In this document: piece by piece, positions 17,408-24,892 of the stretch
Layout: every line of letters begins with the position of its first letter
How positions within the stretch are numbered: the stretch's first letter is position 1
From: Planctomycetaceae bacterium
GTDB lineage: Bacteria; Planctomycetota; Planctomycetia; Planctomycetales; Planctomycetaceae
Length of the DNA stretch: 64,000 nucleotides
Assembly: GCA_041398825.1 (NCBI GenBank)
Contig: JAWKTX010000003.1
Coordinates: forward strand, 62,001-126,000
Reading direction: 5' to 3'
Position numbers and translations under genes: made by a program
Notes under the pieces: model-generated
What the model saw: the letters and a program-made list of their open reading frames with translations, nothing else
What the model was told of the DNA's origin: nothing
Databases searched by the model: none

Positions 17408-19639
17408 GTGTCGGTGACGGATCACGATCGACAATCCTCAAAGGCTGGTGAAAGCGACGAGACTGTGCGCGATGCACAGTGGGATGCCATCGCTGTTTGC
17501 ATCGAGTCGTTCCAGCAGGCCTGGGATGAAGGTCAGATCCCGGATGTTCGAGACTATATCGAACTCGTGCCGAATGATTATCAGTACCCGGCTCTCATAG
17601 AACTTGTGAAGCTGGATCTGGAGAATCGCTGGGCGGCCGGATTGCGACGTCTGGTGGAAGATTACGCCGATGATTTTCCGGAACTGACGGAGATTCCCGA
17701 CGAACTGATTTTTGAGGAATATCACGTCCGCCGCAGCCATGGCGACAAAGTGACAGCGGATGAAATCTGCGAACGATTTCCGTCCCAACGCAGCCGGTTA
17801 CTGTCTGTTCTCGCAGTGACGCCGTCTCTCGCAAAGTCTCTTCAGGATCGCCTGGAAGGCGGGGCCTGGAAGACAGTTTACCCGGGGCAACAGATCGGTG
17901 ATTTTGAACTGCTGCTGGAACTTGGAGCTGGCGCCTTTGCAAAGGTGTTCTACGCTCGACAAAGATCGATGCAGCGTCTGGTGGCTTTAAAAGTATCTGC
18001 CGATCGTGGTGCAGAAGGAATGACGCTCGCTCAGCTGGATCACGAACACATCGTTCGCGTCTACGATCAGCTCAGAATGCCTGAAAAGGAACTCCGACTG
18101 CTCTACATGCAGTTCGTGGCCGGCGGGACGCTGCAGAACATCATTCAGAACATGCGACACTATTCCCGGGCAGAATGGAACGGGCGTCTGTTTCTCAGCA
18201 TCATTGACCAGGTCGTTATGGATCGGGGAGGAACGTCGCCGGAAGCGTCCGACTTGCGTCATCAAATCGAAGAAATGTCGTGGTCCCATCTCGTCTGCTG
18301 GATTGGTGCAAGGCTTGCAAGCGCTCTTGAGTACGCACATCGGCAACGAGTCCTTCATCGTGATCTCAAGCCTGCCAATATCCTTTTGACTGCAGAGGGC
18401 TCTCCCAGACTGGCTGACTTTAATATCAGTTTCGGAGCGGGTCTTGAGGGAGTTTCGGTCACCGATCACTTTGGTGGCAGTCTGGCTTATATGCCACCGG
18501 AACAGTTGCGAGCCGTTGACCCGGGCACAAACGTCGATGCGACAGCAGTCAATGCCAGGTCGGATATTTACAGTCTCGGCGTTGTCTTGTGGGAACTGCT
18601 TACCGGGGAACGCCCTTTCATCGACCCGCAGGCAAAAAGCGGCACGATTGAGCAGTTGAAGGAGATGATTGAAACGCGGCAACGCGGCCCTCGACTTTTT
18701 CGGGGCCAAATACCGGGGCTGGAAGAGACACGTGGCTTATCGAGTGTTTTGAAGTTATGCCTGTCATTTGAACCCGAACAACGACCGGGCGATGCCCTCG
18801 AAGTTGAACGCGAGTTGCAGCTGTGCATGGATCCGGAAGCACAGGAGCTGTTGAGTTTTTCAAGTCGTGGCGTCGGCAAACTTGCGTGCCGGTTTCCGGT
18901 GCTGGTCGTAATTCTCGCGACTGTCATTCCGAATGGCGTGGGTGCTTTCTTCAACTTTCACTACAACCGGGATGAAATTATCGATCAGATTCCCGAATCG
19001 CTGGATGCATTTATGCGTCTGCAAACGGTGATCAATGCGGTGACTTTTCCACTGGGGATTTTCCTGGGCGTCCGTTTGATTCGTTCCGTCGTCCGAATTG
19101 TTGGGGGCGACAGAAGAGAACAACCCGATACAGATGCCCTCGTAATCCGACGCAGGGATTGTCTGAATCTGGGGCGTGTGGTGACGGCCTTGTCCCTGAC
19201 ATTGTGGCTTGTGGCTGCTCCAGTCTACCCGATTTGTCTGCATATCATGCGAGGACAGGTGCCCGTCTCAATTTACGGTCACTTCCTGACTTCTTTAGCA
19301 GTCTGCGGACTCATCGCTTCTGCCTACCCCTTTCTGTTCGTCTCTGTTATCGCCGTACGCTTCTACTATCCATCACTGATGCGATGGGATTCGTTTCAGC
19401 GCGATGACGTACGCAACCTGCACTTGCTTGGGCAGGCGTCATGGATGGCTCTCGCGCTCGCAGCGCTGGTGCCAATGATTGGCACGGCGCTGATGACGCT
19501 GTTTTCAGAAGGCCATCATGCCTCCACCCTGGCACTAACGGTTGGAGGTGCGACGGGGTTTGGCCTGGCGGTACCGCTTTTTCGACGACTGCATCGCGAC
19601 ATCGATATTCTGGTTCGAACAATCAATGCCGTGCGATGA
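17408..19639 (+). CDS. Ser/Thr protein kinase with multi-pass membrane C-terminus and DFN motif
   Basis: A 743-residue Hanks-type kinase. An alpha-helical N-terminal region (about 20-150) precedes the kinase domain (about 165-480): glycine loop LGAGAFAKVF, ATP lysine K195 in VALKVS, catalytic HRDLKPANILL with D319, and SLAYMPPEQL and SDIYSLGVVLWELLTG. The magnesium-binding DFG is DFN here (LADFNISFG, D337-F338-N339); the aspartate is kept, so activity is likely. About six hydrophobic segments follow (about 495-725), with no extracellular PASTA domain. The start is GTG 17408, 23 bases after the coiled-coil gene. The signal and targets are unknown. Confidence 0.88.
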   Translation: MSVTDHDRQSSKAGESDETVRDAQWDAIAVCIESFQQAWDEGQIPDVRDYIELVPNDYQYPALIELVKLDLENRWAAGLRRLVEDYADDFPELTEIPDELIFEEYHVRRSHGDKVTADEICERFPSQRSRLLSVLAVTPSLAKSLQDRLEGGAWKTVYPGQQIGDFELLLELGAGAFAKVFYARQRSMQRLVALKVSADRGAEGMTLAQLDHEHIVRVYDQLRMPEKELRLLYMQFVAGGTLQNIIQNMRHYSRAEWNGRLFLSIIDQVVMDRGGTSPEASDLRHQIEEMSWSHLVCWIGARLASALEYAHRQRVLHRDLKPANILLTAEGSPRLADFNISFGAGLEGVSVTDHFGGSLAYMPPEQLRAVDPGTNVDATAVNARSDIYSLGVVLWELLTGERPFIDPQAKSGTIEQLKEMIETRQRGPRLFRGQIPGLEETRGLSSVLKLCLSFEPEQRPGDALEVERELQLCMDPEAQELLSFSSRGVGKLACRFPVLVVILATVIPNGVGAFFNFHYNRDEIIDQIPESLDAFMRLQTVINAVTFPLGIFLGVRLIRSVVRIVGGDRREQPDTDALVIRRRDCLNLGRVVTALSLTLWLVAAPVYPICLHIMRGQVPVSIYGHFLTSLAVCGLIASAYPFLFVSVIAVRFYYPSLMRWDSFQRDDVRNLHLLGQASWMALALAALVPMIGTALMTLFSEGHHASTLALTVGGATGFGLAVPLFRRLHRDIDILVRTINAVR

Positions 19640-19698
19640 GCCTGGCATCGGCAATCCGGCAGGATCACCGACGGCCAGATGACGCTGGAAGCTGCGGA

Positions 19699-20007
19699 TC
19701 AAATCAGGTCGCCGAGTTGCACAACGCTTTTCAGACAACCCACGGTGTCCCTGCCGTGTTTGATGACGTCAGTACAAATTCGTTCGAAATCCGCAGCAAC
19801 TGCAATTTGTGGCGTATCTGCGAACTGCTGCAACATCTCTTTGCCGACAACGATATGTTCGCGTCCTTTGTTGTCTTTCACAACAATTGAAAGCACCGAA
19901 CCGGTCTCGACTTCGTATTCCACGACGGAAGGCTTTTGTTTGTTCCATTCCACTCGATAGATCTTGGAACCTCGACGGAAGCGAGGAATTCTTTTGCCCT
20001 TGGCCAT
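19699..20007 (-). CDS. Small conserved-looking hypothetical protein
   Basis: A 102-residue protein beginning MAKGKRIPRFRRGSKIYRV, basic at the N-terminus and then mixed. The start at ATG 20007 is supported by GGAAAG a few bases upstream; a longer frame to 20244 reads as non-protein-like sequence and is rejected. No motif that I can name. It converges on the kinase gene with a 59-bp gap and is divergent from the TIM-barrel gene at 20503. Confidence 0.6.
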   Translation of the reverse strand: MAKGKRIPRFRRGSKIYRVEWNKQKPSVVEYEVETGSVLSIVVKDNKGREHIVVGKEMLQQFADTPQIAVAADFERICTDVIKHGRDTVGCLKSVVQLGDLI

Positions 20008-20502
20008 GAGGGGACTTTCCTTTGGCAGATTTCTGCGACGCGTCTTAGCTGAAACTGCGTCTGTACTTGAATGCGAGGACTGTAAAACAACAGCGACTCG
20101 GTGTGGGTCAAGGTGTGGTGCCGTGGGAAATCGACGCTTCGGGCAGGAGAAGAAGGCATGGTGTAGAGAAGCGACGTATCTGAGGTCAGGTGAGTGATCT
20201 TGCCAGCTTATGATCAGTGTTTCAAGTGGGTTCGTGGGGCTCATTCACCAATTTCACCTGGAATGGGAACACGAACATGGATGGCCGAATAGGCGCACCA
20301 TACCCTGCACGTTTTGGTGTGACTCCCCTTGCGTCATAGGTGTTCCATTGGCCCAGGGAAGGGAAAGCCAGGGTCGGCGGCGTATTTAAATGGAAGTGGG
20401 TCAACTTTTTGAATGATTCGATGTATCGTCCCCGGATGTACCATTCGAACTGTCTACCAGGCATTCGGGTAGAAAAGCCTTCCCCCAAAGGATCGAAATT
20501 CA
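20008..20502. other. Divergent intergenic region without recognised features
   Basis: About 495 bp between the divergent small hypothetical gene and the PEP-hydrolase-like gene. It should contain both promoters; I see no convincing box pair, terminator or repeat. Confidence 0.4.
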
Positions 20503-21333
20503 GTGCGTGAGAATCGTGACAAAATTCTGAATCGTCTCCGACGAAAGCGAGAAAAAGGACTGCCAATCATCGGCGGCGGTGCCGGAACGGGCATCAGTGC
20601 GAAGTGCGAAGAAGCTGGCGGTATTGATCTCATCGTTATCTACAACTCGGGCCGCTATCGAATGGCGGGACGAGGATCGCTGTCGGGACTCATGCCGTAC
20701 GGAAACGCCAATCAGATTGTTCGCGAAATGGCGTATGAAGTACTTACGGCAGTTCGTCACACACCCGTCCTTGCGGGGGTCTGCGGGACGGATCCTTTCA
20801 TGATTCGGGATCACTTTCTGAAAGAACTTAGTGAACTGGGCTTCGCTGGAATTCAGAATTTTCCGACGGTGGGGCTGATTGATGGCGTCTTCAGGGCCAA
20901 TCTGGAAGAAACCGGCATGGGCTTCGGTCTGGAAATCGAATTGATTGCTGCTGCCAGCCAGTTGAACATGCTGACTACCCCTTACGCGTTTAACGAATCG
21001 GAGGCCGAAGAACTGACGCGTGCAGGCGCGGACATCATCGTTGCTCACATGGGATTAACGACCAGCGGCACAATTGGTGCTTCGACCGCCCTGACGCTGG
21101 AGGAATCCGCGGAACGCGTGGCCGTGATAGCCAGCGCAGCTCGCAAAGTAAGGCCAGACGTACTTGTCCTTTGCCATGGCGGGCCGATAGCCATGCCAAA
21201 GGACGCGCAATTCATCATGGATCGAGTAAAATCAGTTGACGGCTTTTACGGAGCGAGTTCCATGGAAAGACTACCAACGGAGATCGCAATGACACAGCAA
21301 GTCCGTGATTTCGTCAACCTGCGCCGAACTTAG
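20503..21333 (+). CDS. PEP-hydrolase-like TIM-barrel protein
   Basis: A 276-residue member of the phosphoenolpyruvate-hydrolase-like TIM-barrel family (PF09370 as I recall). Conserved blocks are PIIGGGAGTGISAKCEEAGG, IYNSGRYRMAGRGSLSGLMP, VLAGVCGTDPF, FAGIQNFPTVGLIDG, RANLEETGMGFGLEIE and IIVAHMGLTTSG. Members bind a phosphorylated or enol ligand through these loops; the real substrate is poorly established, and homologues occur as domains of sigma-54-type regulators and plant Tm-1. The start is GTG 20503, with AAAGGA about ten bases upstream. It is a soluble cytoplasmic enzyme by appearance and sits 110 bp before the HemX-like gene. Confidence 0.85.
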   Translation: MRENRDKILNRLRRKREKGLPIIGGGAGTGISAKCEEAGGIDLIVIYNSGRYRMAGRGSLSGLMPYGNANQIVREMAYEVLTAVRHTPVLAGVCGTDPFMIRDHFLKELSELGFAGIQNFPTVGLIDGVFRANLEETGMGFGLEIELIAAASQLNMLTTPYAFNESEAEELTRAGADIIVAHMGLTTSGTIGASTALTLEESAERVAVIASAARKVRPDVLVLCHGGPIAMPKDAQFIMDRVKSVDGFYGASSMERLPTEIAMTQQVRDFVNLRRT

Positions 21334-21443
21334 TGCTCCGGATGTGAATTTGTGGATGTTCCGGGAATGTCGTAAGAACAGTCAACACCGAGGCCGATGC
21401 CGCGGTTTCAAAGCAGGGGGCAATCCCCCGAGGATGGTGCGCG

Positions 21444-22415
21444 GTGGAATTCCTCGCAAAAGTTCATATCTCCTGTTTCCTTCTCAGCTATCTGGTTTCC
21501 CTGATTGGTGAAATCTCGCAGCTGTTCCGTGGACGCACGCGATGGATGCGTGTCACCGTTCTTTCTTTTACCGTGGCTGGTCTAATTGCCCACACCTCCT
21601 ATCTGGTTGCACGAAGCCGGACTGCCGGGCTGCCTCCGCTGATGACCAGCGGTCAGGACTGGCTTCTTGTGCTTGCGTGGCTGGGAGTCGCGCTCTATCT
21701 GGTTTTGCTGACAACACATGACACTCTGAGCCACGGACTGTTCATGCTGCCGGCTGTGCTGCTTCTGGTGATCGTGGCGGTGTTTGTCAGCGATACTGCA
21801 ACGTCACAGGTGCACGAAGTTGCGATTCGACGCTGGGGAATGTTGCACGCAGCGTCTCTGGTTCTGGGAATGGCGGCCGTTCTCGGATCCACAGTGACGG
21901 CCATCATGTACCTCCTGAACCATCAAAAGCTCAGAAACCGAAGTCCGTGGTTGAGTCGTTTTCAGCTGCCAAGCCTGGAAAGCCTTTCGGCAATTAATCG
22001 GTGGATGGTCATCTTTTCGGCTCCGTGTCTGACGGCTGGTCTGCTGACAGGTTTCGTTTTGCTGGCCATGTCCAACCGCAACGACACAACAATCCGGATT
22101 CCCTGGACCGACCCGACAATTGTAACAACCGTGGTGATGTGGATCGCAATGGTGCTGATGCTGCTTCGTCTGCTGAACAGCGAACACCACAGCGGAAAAT
22201 CAATCGCCCAGCTCTCACTGATCAGCGGAGGTTTTTTGCTTCTTACGATCCTTGGCCCAATGCTGCTCGCCGAAACAGGGGCAATGAAAACTTTCCATGG
22301 GCAGAATGCCGAAAGGGAAAGTAATGGCAGTGCTCAATCGCAGGGCAACATCGCCACGGAATCGTCTTTGCCCGGGAATGGGCTGCCGGAACGAAATGCA
22401 GGAGATCAGCAATGA
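21444..22415 (+). CDS. CcsA/HemX-like integral membrane protein
   Basis: A 323-residue protein with about eight hydrophobic segments in the CcsA/ResC/HemX arrangement, including HISCFLLSYLVSLIGE and RWGMLHAASLVLGMAAVLGS. Histidines in the latter segment and in INRWMVIFSAP-type loops are where family members hold heme, but no WWD motif is present, so it is the HemX-like rather than the cytochrome-c synthase type. A polar tail of about 45 residues ends the protein. Its stop overlaps the hemA start as ATGA, so the two are translationally coupled; HemX is known to lower HemA levels in Bacillus, making a role in tuning heme synthesis plausible. The start is GTG 21444. Confidence 0.78.
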   Translation: MEFLAKVHISCFLLSYLVSLIGEISQLFRGRTRWMRVTVLSFTVAGLIAHTSYLVARSRTAGLPPLMTSGQDWLLVLAWLGVALYLVLLTTHDTLSHGLFMLPAVLLLVIVAVFVSDTATSQVHEVAIRRWGMLHAASLVLGMAAVLGSTVTAIMYLLNHQKLRNRSPWLSRFQLPSLESLSAINRWMVIFSAPCLTAGLLTGFVLLAMSNRNDTTIRIPWTDPTIVTTVVMWIAMVLMLLRLLNSEHHSGKSIAQLSLISGGFLLLTILGPMLLAETGAMKTFHGQNAERESNGSAQSQGNIATESSLPGNGLPERNAGDQQ

Positions 22416-23695
22416 ATGTGCTGGTCGTGAGCTGCAATCACCACAATGCCGGGGTCAACATTCGAGAAAAGCTTGCATTTTCGAATGAATCGCAACTGAT
22501 CCGGGCTTACGCCAACTGGAAGGGACGCTACCCGAATTCAGAACTCGTCGTTCTGTCGACATGTAATCGTGTTGAGATTTATGCGGCCGATGAGGACGAT
22601 GATGAGGGCGTTTCTTTTGACGATATTACTCGCTTTATTTCGGAGTTCCATAACGTCCCCACCGATGAGTTTGTCCAGTCAGTGCTGGCACAGCACGGCA
22701 CGAGCGCCGTTTCTCACCTCTTTGAAGTGACCTGCAGCATCGATAGCATGGTTCTCGGTGAGCCACAGATTGTGAATCAGGTCAAGGAAGCATACCGGGT
22801 CGCGCAGGAAAACGATGCCTGTGGTCCACTGACCAATGTGTTGTTTCAGCAGGCCCTGAATGTTTCCGGACGAGTTCGTACTGAGACACGTTTGGCAGAA
22901 GGCCGGGTTTCTATTGCCAGCGTCGCTGTTGGTGAATTCGGCCGCAACATTTTCAGCCGTTTCGACAACAAGACGGTGCTCGTCATCGGCGCGGGGGAAA
23001 TGGCTGAGGAGACTTTGCAGTATCTCAAGAGCGAAGGTGTGCAGAAAATTGTTGTGATTAACCGAAGCCGGGACCGAGCAGATAAGCTGGCAGCGGCTTT
23101 CGGAGGCGATGTATATGATTTCGATGAACTTGACGAATGGCTTGCGAAAGCTGATGTGATCGTCAGCACAACGGGTGCAGCACAGACACTGATCACTCGC
23201 GAGAGATTTGCCGCGGTCAGAGCTAAATCTCGCCGACATCCCGTGTTCATCCTGGACCTTGCCGCGCCTCGCGACTTCGATCCCGGGATTGCAGAGCTTG
23301 ACGACAACGTTTTCCTTTACGATATCGATGCGCTCGAAGAAACGTGTCAAAAGAACCGGTCATTGCGAGAGGCCGAAGTCCAGCGTGCCCGTGAAATCAT
23401 CGCGGAGCAGACCGACCGTTTCATGCAGGAAATCTATCACCGAGCGACAGGCCCGGTCATCCACAGGCTCCGTGAACACTGGACCGATATCAGCCGGGGT
23501 GAGCTGGATCGCCTTTATCGAAAGCTGCCGGATCTGAATGCCGATCAGCGAGTCGCGATTGAGGCCACCATTCAACGCATTGTCAACAAGCTGCTTCATC
23601 CCCCGCTGGAAGCGCTCAAAGATGAAGCCCGCGCTGGTACCCCGGACGGACTGTTGCACGCCATTCGGCGACTATTTCAGATTCGTGACAAATGA
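22412..23695 (+). CDS. hemA: Glutamyl-tRNA reductase
   Basis: A 427-residue HemA, which reduces Glu-tRNA(Glu) to glutamate-1-semialdehyde, the first step of C5 tetrapyrrole synthesis. The catalytic cysteine is C51 in VVLSTCNRVEIYA; SMVLGEPQIVNQVKEAY follows, then the NADPH fold VLVIGAGEMAEE, VINRSRDRADKLA, ILDLAAPRDFDP, and the C-terminal dimerisation helices. Length is normal. It is coupled by a four-base overlap to the HemX-like gene; hemL, hemB and hemC are not in this window. C5-type heme synthesis fits a planctomycete. Confidence 0.96.
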   Translation: MNVLVVSCNHHNAGVNIREKLAFSNESQLIRAYANWKGRYPNSELVVLSTCNRVEIYAADEDDDEGVSFDDITRFISEFHNVPTDEFVQSVLAQHGTSAVSHLFEVTCSIDSMVLGEPQIVNQVKEAYRVAQENDACGPLTNVLFQQALNVSGRVRTETRLAEGRVSIASVAVGEFGRNIFSRFDNKTVLVIGAGEMAEETLQYLKSEGVQKIVVINRSRDRADKLAAAFGGDVYDFDELDEWLAKADVIVSTTGAAQTLITRERFAAVRAKSRRHPVFILDLAAPRDFDPGIAELDDNVFLYDIDALEETCQKNRSLREAEVQRAREIIAEQTDRFMQEIYHRATGPVIHRLREHWTDISRGELDRLYRKLPDLNADQRVAIEATIQRIVNKLLHPPLEALKDEARAGTPDGLLHAIRRLFQIRDK

Positions 23696-23781
23696 CTTCG
23701 TGAGAAATGACGCTGTCAACCGCGCGACCCGATGCGCGACGCCGATGCAGCCGCGCCAGGGCCGCCGAACCTGTCCCGGCG

Positions 23782-24078
23782 TTAATCCTGTCCCGGTGTC
23801 AGGCGTTCCGGACCGGAACCGACGGCCTTTTTGTAGCCATCTTTGGATTTAACGTATTTGGTGAATCCCAGTCGATCCAGGTTCTTATCGCTGAGGTCCG
23901 CCTCGATCTTCCCTGACGATGACTTGCAATTGATGCCGGCAGCCGTGATGACCCGGCGCACAGGACGTCCGTTCTCGGGATGAACGATCAGGGCGTCATC
24001 ACGGATGCTCTGGAGGTACTCAAAGGTTTCTCCGGCTGTCCCGTCATCATTCAGATACTGGTAAACGTAGATCGGCAT
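23782..24078 (-). CDS. FmdB-like regulatory protein lacking its zinc-ribbon cysteines
   Basis: A 98-residue protein beginning MPIYVYQYLNDD, like the MPIYEYxCxxCG start of FmdB-family putative regulators, and with the family's later pattern PVRRVITAAG and a C-terminal GFTKYVKSKDGYKKAVGSGP. The two CxxC pairs that form the zinc ribbon are absent; the only cysteine is in GINCKS. It is thus either a metal-free relative or a divergent subfamily. It converges on hemA with 86 bp between and lies downstream of the Fur-family gene on the same strand. Confidence 0.68.
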   Translation of the reverse strand: MPIYVYQYLNDDGTAGETFEYLQSIRDDALIVHPENGRPVRRVITAAGINCKSSSGKIEADLSDKNLDRLGFTKYVKSKDGYKKAVGSGPERLTPGQD

Positions 24079-24151
24079 AGATAGACCATCAGAGTGTTTT
24101 GAGAGATCAATTGATGTGATTCCGGAGCAATGACTTCACCAGGCTCCGTCC

Positions 24152-24601
24152 TTAACTGCGGTCTGAACGGCACTGTGAGCAGTGTCCTTTCAGAAGGACT
24201 TCCTTGATGTCTCCAATCCGAGCGACAATGGAAATCTGCACTTCATCATGGGACAGGCACGTAATACTGCCGCAATCGGTACACAGGAGATGCGGGTGGA
24301 CAGCAGCATCGCTGGCGATCCCGGAGCTTGTTTCGATCAATTCGTACCGCCAGACGTGATCCCCCAGTTCCATACGTCGGGCCAGGCCGGAATCGGACAG
24401 GTCATTCAGTGTTCGGAAAATGGTGGATTTATCAAATCCCCGTTCTTCCAATTCCTGACAGGCCTCCTGATGGCTTGCGGGAGAAAGAATTCCGGAAAGG
24501 TACTGCACCACCGCAACGCGACAGGGCGTCGCGCGCAGACCAGCCTTTCGCAACAGGTTGCGGGCCTGTGGGAGCGATGGAATTGAGGAAGAATTTGTCA
24601 T
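24152..24601 (-). CDS. Fur-family metal-dependent repressor
   Basis: A 149-residue Fur/Zur/PerR-type regulator. The winged helix spans about 12-85 (GLRATPCRVAVVQYLSG, DKSTIFRTLNDLSDSGLARR). Structural zinc would be held by C107/C110 (LLCTDCGS) and C141/C144 (GHCSQCRS). A histidine-rich regulatory site is only partly evident (HPH at about 102-104, with few other histidines), so iron, zinc, manganese or peroxide sensing cannot be assigned. It is divergent from pyc across a 291-bp gap; control of either neighbour is unproven. Confidence 0.87.
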   Translation of the reverse strand: MTNSSSIPSLPQARNLLRKAGLRATPCRVAVVQYLSGILSPASHQEACQELEERGFDKSTIFRTLNDLSDSGLARRMELGDHVWRYELIETSSGIASDAAVHPHLLCTDCGSITCLSHDEVQISIVARIGDIKEVLLKGHCSQCRSDRS

Positions 24602-24781
24602 CGCGTGAGATTGAATCAGTTAAGTGTGTGTTTTCACAGTGGCAGCATACCAGGCGGCCACGAGAACTCCAAAGGCTGAGCGATATTTCCGTTTTTGCAG
24701 CCTCCTTTACATTGCACGGGGCGACTTCTGTTCGAACTCCGGAACAGGCCCTTCTTGACTTCTGACGGCACACGAACCGTG

Positions 24782-24892
24782 TATACTGCCACAACTGCCG
24801 CATAACCTGGCTTGCTGTTTGCGGGGCCTGGGCCGACTGGCCCGGTTTGCCGGGCTCCTTTTTTCAATCGCCGATAAAAGACCGTAAGAATC
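24782..24892 (+). promoter_or_regulatory. Leader of pyc with -10-like box and two competing hairpins
   Basis: TATACT at 24782-24787 is a good -10 box; TTGACT at 24755 is too far (21 bp) to be its standard -35. Downstream, GGGCC-GACT-GGCCC (24830-24843) and GCCCGG-TTTG-CCGGGC (24840-24855) share bases 24840-24843 and cannot form together. The second is followed by a T-run, so the arrangement resembles a transcription attenuator. No aptamer or leader peptide was recognised. Confidence 0.5.
24840..24864 (+). terminator. Intrinsic terminator 29 bases before the pyc start
   Basis: A perfect 6-bp GC stem GCCCGG/CCGGGC with loop TTTG, followed by TCCTTTTTT. It lies within the apparent pyc leader and on its coding strand, so it can only be regulatory for pyc or else ends a transcript arriving from upstream; no plus-strand gene precedes it for over 1 kb. 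Confidence 0.65.

Noticed and set aside
17987..18709. 240-codon minus-strand frame inside the kinase gene
   Set aside because: It lies wholly within well-supported kinase motifs on the other strand, and its translation shows no domain.
20008..20244. N-terminal extension of the 102-residue hypothetical protein
   Set aside because: The added residues look random, and ATG 20007 has GGAAAG upstream.
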